Assembly: GCA_030432775.1 (NCBI GenBank)
Contig: JAUILO010000099.1
Span: forward strand, 1 to 9,390
Reading direction: 5' to 3'
Origin: Alphaproteobacteria bacterium
GTDB lineage: Bacteria > Pseudomonadota > Alphaproteobacteria > Micavibrionales > Micavibrionaceae
DNA: 9,390 bases
Shown: positions 7,155-9,390 of the stretch, piece by piece
Layout of the letters: each line of letters begins with the position of its first letter
How positions within the stretch are numbered: the stretch's first letter is position 1
Notes under the pieces: generated by a model
The model's input: the letters and a program-made list of their open reading frames with translations, nothing else
Database searches by the model: none
What the model was told of the DNA's origin: nothing
Position numbers and translations under genes: made by a program

Positions 7155-7169
7155 TGTATTTTGAATACA
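7155..7169. repeat. Short palindrome in the transaldolase-priA divergent region
   Basis: TGTATT (7155-7160) and AATACA (7164-7169) are perfect inverted copies around TTG. The site begins directly after the candidate -10 element of the priA-side promoter and would overlap its start point, a position typical of an operator. It may also be chance in an AT-rich stretch. Confidence 0.35.
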
Positions 7170-7173
7170 GGTT

Positions 7174-7201
7174 ATCATGCCCAGTTCCAACTATATTTCA
7201 A
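7174..7201 (-). promoter_or_regulatory. Weak promoter candidate for the transaldolase unit
   Basis: On the minus strand TTGAAA (7196-7201) and CATGAT (7174-7179) are 16 bases apart, about 64 bases ahead of the transaldolase start. It overlaps the start of the short ORF on the other strand. The match is modest and other AT-rich hexamers nearby could serve. Confidence 0.25.
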
Positions 7202-7293
7202 GTGATATTTCACCTATAAAACAACAGGATCGAGTAAAAGGACTTAAAAACATTTATAAAAAATTAGGCGATGATCACAAAATTCTGAAATAA
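7177..7293 (+). CDS. Possible 38-residue leader ORF upstream of priA
   Basis: ATG at 7177 is preceded by CAGG (7168-7171) at a 5-base spacing and runs 38 codons to a TAA that ends 8 bases before the priA ATG. The peptide is lysine-rich and polar, begins MPSSNYISSD, and has the mildly helical stretch GLKNIYKKLGDDHKILK; it has no signal peptide or membrane segment. It resembles no family I know. priA itself has a poor ribosome binding site, so coupling to this ORF is possible. The alternative is an AT-rich untranslated leader, or an N-terminal extension of priA separated by a one-base shift. Confidence is low. Confidence 0.3.
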   Translation: MPSSNYISSDISPIKQQDRVKGLKNIYKKLGDDHKILK

Positions 7294-7301
7294 TAAAAGA
7301 C

Positions 7302-9390
7302 ATGATTCAAGACGGTTTATTCGAAGATGCACCAACAAAGCAGAGCAGCAACGCCAGCAGCGCTAATCGTTGTAGCGTTCTTGTGCCGTTTCCTGTGGAT
7401 CGTGCATACACCTATAGTGTACCGGATGATTTACAGCTCAGCCCCGGTGATTATATTACCGTTCCGCTTGGCAACCGCGAAATTTCAGCTGTGGTCTGGG
7501 ATGATGAGATTGACGTAACCGTTCCAGACAAAAAACTCAAGGAAGTCATCGCAAAACATAATGTACCGCCCATGCCCAAAGAACACCGGGAATTTATTGA
7601 TTGGGTCGCCGCGTATAATATGGCTCGCAAAGGCTTTGTGCTAAAAATGGCGCTTAGCTCTCCTGCCGCACTTGAACCTCCCAAACCCATGACCGGATAC
7701 ACAACAGGCGTTACCATTAACGACGCCACATTTAAAGGTCTATCAAAACCGCGCCAGAATGTGTTGAAAGTACTAAAGGACGGTGTGCCACGCCGCACAT
7801 CTGAAATCGCCGAAATGGCCGGATGCAGCCCTGCCGTTATTCGCGGCATGCTGGATAAACAATTGGTTGATACCATTCCCATCTACACATCTGCTCCTTG
7901 TCGTAACCCCGATCCGCACAGACAGATCACAGATTTATCACCGCCCCAAAACGCCGCAGCAACACATCTTGTACAAAGCGTTGCAAAGAAGAGCTATGAA
8001 GTCTGCCTTTTGGACGGCGTAACCGGCGCGGGTAAAACAGAAGTCTATTTCGAAGCCGTAGCACAAGCATTAAAAGAAGACCGCCAAACATTAATATTGC
8101 TGCCTGAAATCGCACTTTCCAATGCTTTTATCGACCGGTTTAAATCAAGATTCGGCTGTAAACCCGCCCTATGGCACTCTGCACTCACCCCTGCGCAGCG
8201 ACGCATGACCTGGCGCGGCGTTGCCGAAGGTCAGACCAAAGTCATTGTCGGTGCGCGTTCTGCGCTATTCCTACCTTATCAGGATTTAGGCCTTATCATT
8301 ATCGATGAAGAACATGATCCGGCCTATAAACAGGAAGATGGCGTTATATACCACGCTCGTGATATGGCCGTTGTGCGCTCACATATCGGCAAAATTCCAC
8401 TTGTGCTCGTTTCGGCGACACCATCACTTGAAACCGTCAGCAATGCATGGGCAGGACGCTATACCCACCTGCACCTCCCCCAGCGTTTTGGCGGCGCAAA
8501 GTTACCCGAAGTCAGCCTGATTAACATGCGCGACAACAAACCGCCGGATCGCCAGCATTTTATCTCGCCTACATTACTCAAGGCCATAGAAGAAAATCTG
8601 GATAAAGAAGAACAAACATTACTATTCCTAAATCGCCGTGGCTATGCCCCCCTTACAATATGCCGAAGCTGTGGCCACCGTTTTAATTGTCCACGATGTA
8701 CAGCATGGCTTGTCGAACACAAAAAAACTGGAAGACTGCACTGTCATCATTGCGGTTTTAACACCCAAACGCCAAAAGCATGTCCGGAATGTGATGAAAC
8801 AGATAGTCTTGCCGCATGCGGACCAGGTGTTGAACGGATCAGCGAGGAGGTCAAGGAGTACTTCCCTGACGCACGAACAACAATACTTGCCAGTGACCTG
8901 ACCGAAAACAACGACAGCCTGAAAGACCTGCTCGATGATATTCGCAATCACAAATACGATATAATTGTCGGCACGCAGATTATCGCCAAAGGTCACCACT
9001 TCCCTAAACTAACCTGCGTAGGGGTCATTGATTCGGACCTAGGCCTTCAAGGCGGTGATCTACGTGCAGCAGGGCGCACATATCAATTATTGCATCAGGT
9101 TTCCGGCCGCGCCGGACGGGAGGATTTACAAGGCCATGTCTATTTACAAACATGGATACCGGACAACAAAGTCATGCAAGCCATGACTAGCCATGACCGC
9201 GATTACTTTTTAGAAGTTGAATCGCAGGAGCGGCAAGAATCACATATGCCGCCCTTTAGCCGTCTATCCGGCATTATTGTTTCGGGCAAAGATGAAAAGC
9301 TCGTCATGGAAACAGCCAAAGAACTCGGAAAAACTGCGCCACGCGGGCCAAGCATACAAACATTAGGCCCTGCAGAAGCTCCGTTTTACA
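7302..9390 (+). CDS. priA: Primosomal protein N' (replication restart helicase PriA), 3' partial
   Basis: PriA recognises stalled forks and D-loops and reloads the replicative helicase. 696 codons are visible and the frame is still open at the window edge; the unbroken frame rules out a pseudogene in the part seen. The N-terminal DNA-binding domain begins RCSVLVPFPVDRAYTYSVP (23-41) and contains PLGNREISAVVWD. Helicase motifs in order are Walker A GVTGAGKT (239-246), DEEH (335-338), SATPS (371-375) and motif VI QVSGRAGR (599-606). The zinc module inside the helicase core has all eight cysteines in four pairs: 454/457, 463/466, 481/484 and 494/497. The ATG at 7302 is the only ATG in frame ahead of the conserved region (an in-frame TGA lies at 7272), and its ribosome binding site is weak. 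The gene is divergent from the transaldolase gene, and I would expect the missing end just to the right. Confidence 0.97.
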   Translation, partial: MIQDGLFEDAPTKQSSNASSANRCSVLVPFPVDRAYTYSVPDDLQLSPGDYITVPLGNREISAVVWDDEIDVTVPDKKLKEVIAKHNVPPMPKEHREFIDWVAAYNMARKGFVLKMALSSPAALEPPKPMTGYTTGVTINDATFKGLSKPRQNVLKVLKDGVPRRTSEIAEMAGCSPAVIRGMLDKQLVDTIPIYTSAPCRNPDPHRQITDLSPPQNAAATHLVQSVAKKSYEVCLLDGVTGAGKTEVYFEAVAQALKEDRQTLILLPEIALSNAFIDRFKSRFGCKPALWHSALTPAQRRMTWRGVAEGQTKVIVGARSALFLPYQDLGLIIIDEEHDPAYKQEDGVIYHARDMAVVRSHIGKIPLVLVSATPSLETVSNAWAGRYTHLHLPQRFGGAKLPEVSLINMRDNKPPDRQHFISPTLLKAIEENLDKEEQTLLFLNRRGYAPLTICRSCGHRFNCPRCTAWLVEHKKTGRLHCHHCGFNTQTPKACPECDETDSLAACGPGVERISEEVKEYFPDARTTILASDLTENNDSLKDLLDDIRNHKYDIIVGTQIIAKGHHFPKLTCVGVIDSDLGLQGGDLRAAGRTYQLLHQVSGRAGREDLQGHVYLQTWIPDNKVMQAMTSHDRDYFLEVESQERQESHMPPFSRLSGIIVSGKDEKLVMETAKELGKTAPRGPSIQTLGPAEAPFY

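Noticed and set aside
7451..7882. A 143-codon minus-strand frame near the start of priA
   Set aside because: It is antisense to the PriA N-terminal domain, whose conserved motifs are on the + strand; no family resemblance.
1..9390. CRISPR arrays, tRNA or rRNA genes, insertion sequences, toxin-antitoxin pairs or defence genes
   Set aside because: I looked on both strands and saw no regularly spaced repeats, cloverleaf-like genes, transposase motifs or defence-type domains.

Overview
The window reads as an ordinary chromosomal segment of an alphaproteobacterium with moderate GC, probably in the mid-40s percent by eye. The lineage call rests on content and gene order: dihydrolipoamide dehydrogenase next to convergent xerC-DUF484, followed by a short fsa/tal-type transaldolase divergent from priA. 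I recall this neighbourhood from many alphaproteobacteria, but genus cannot be fixed from the sequence alone.

Layout. (1) Positions 1-1587, + strand: the 3' part of a long LOG-family (lysine-decarboxylase-like Rossmann) protein whose start lies left of the window; a strong intrinsic terminator follows at 1631-1674. (2) 1759-3153, +: lpd, with a weak promoter candidate of its own just after that terminator. (3) 3198-4822, -: xerC and a DUF484 protein, overlapping by up to 40 bases and converging on lpd. (4) 4904-5392, -: a small membrane protein with MerC-like features, a cysteine cluster and a histidine-rich tail. (5) 5493-7110, -: a transaldolase gene followed after 37 bases by a single-domain GH32-like five-bladed propeller glycosidase, closed by an intrinsic terminator. 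(6) 7302-9390, +: priA, running off the right edge and preceded by a possible 38-codon leader ORF. The two ends of the window are therefore both inside genes.

How they fit together. XerC and PriA act on chromosome dimer resolution and replication restart. Lpd serves 2-oxoacid dehydrogenase complexes, and transaldolase serves the non-oxidative pentose phosphate pathway. The glycosidase may feed a fructose-type sugar into the same central metabolism, because it is probably co-transcribed with transaldolase. The membrane protein and the glycosidase look like lineage-specific insertions between otherwise syntenic housekeeping genes.

I saw no phage, transposon, CRISPR, toxin-antitoxin, RNA gene or defence system. 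No gap between genes exceeds 300 bases. The features most worth a second look are the apparently duplicated LOG architecture, the metal-ligand-rich membrane protein, the GH32-like enzyme reduced to its propeller, the transaldolase-type residues in a gene usually labelled fructose-6-phosphate aldolase, and the short ORF just ahead of priA.
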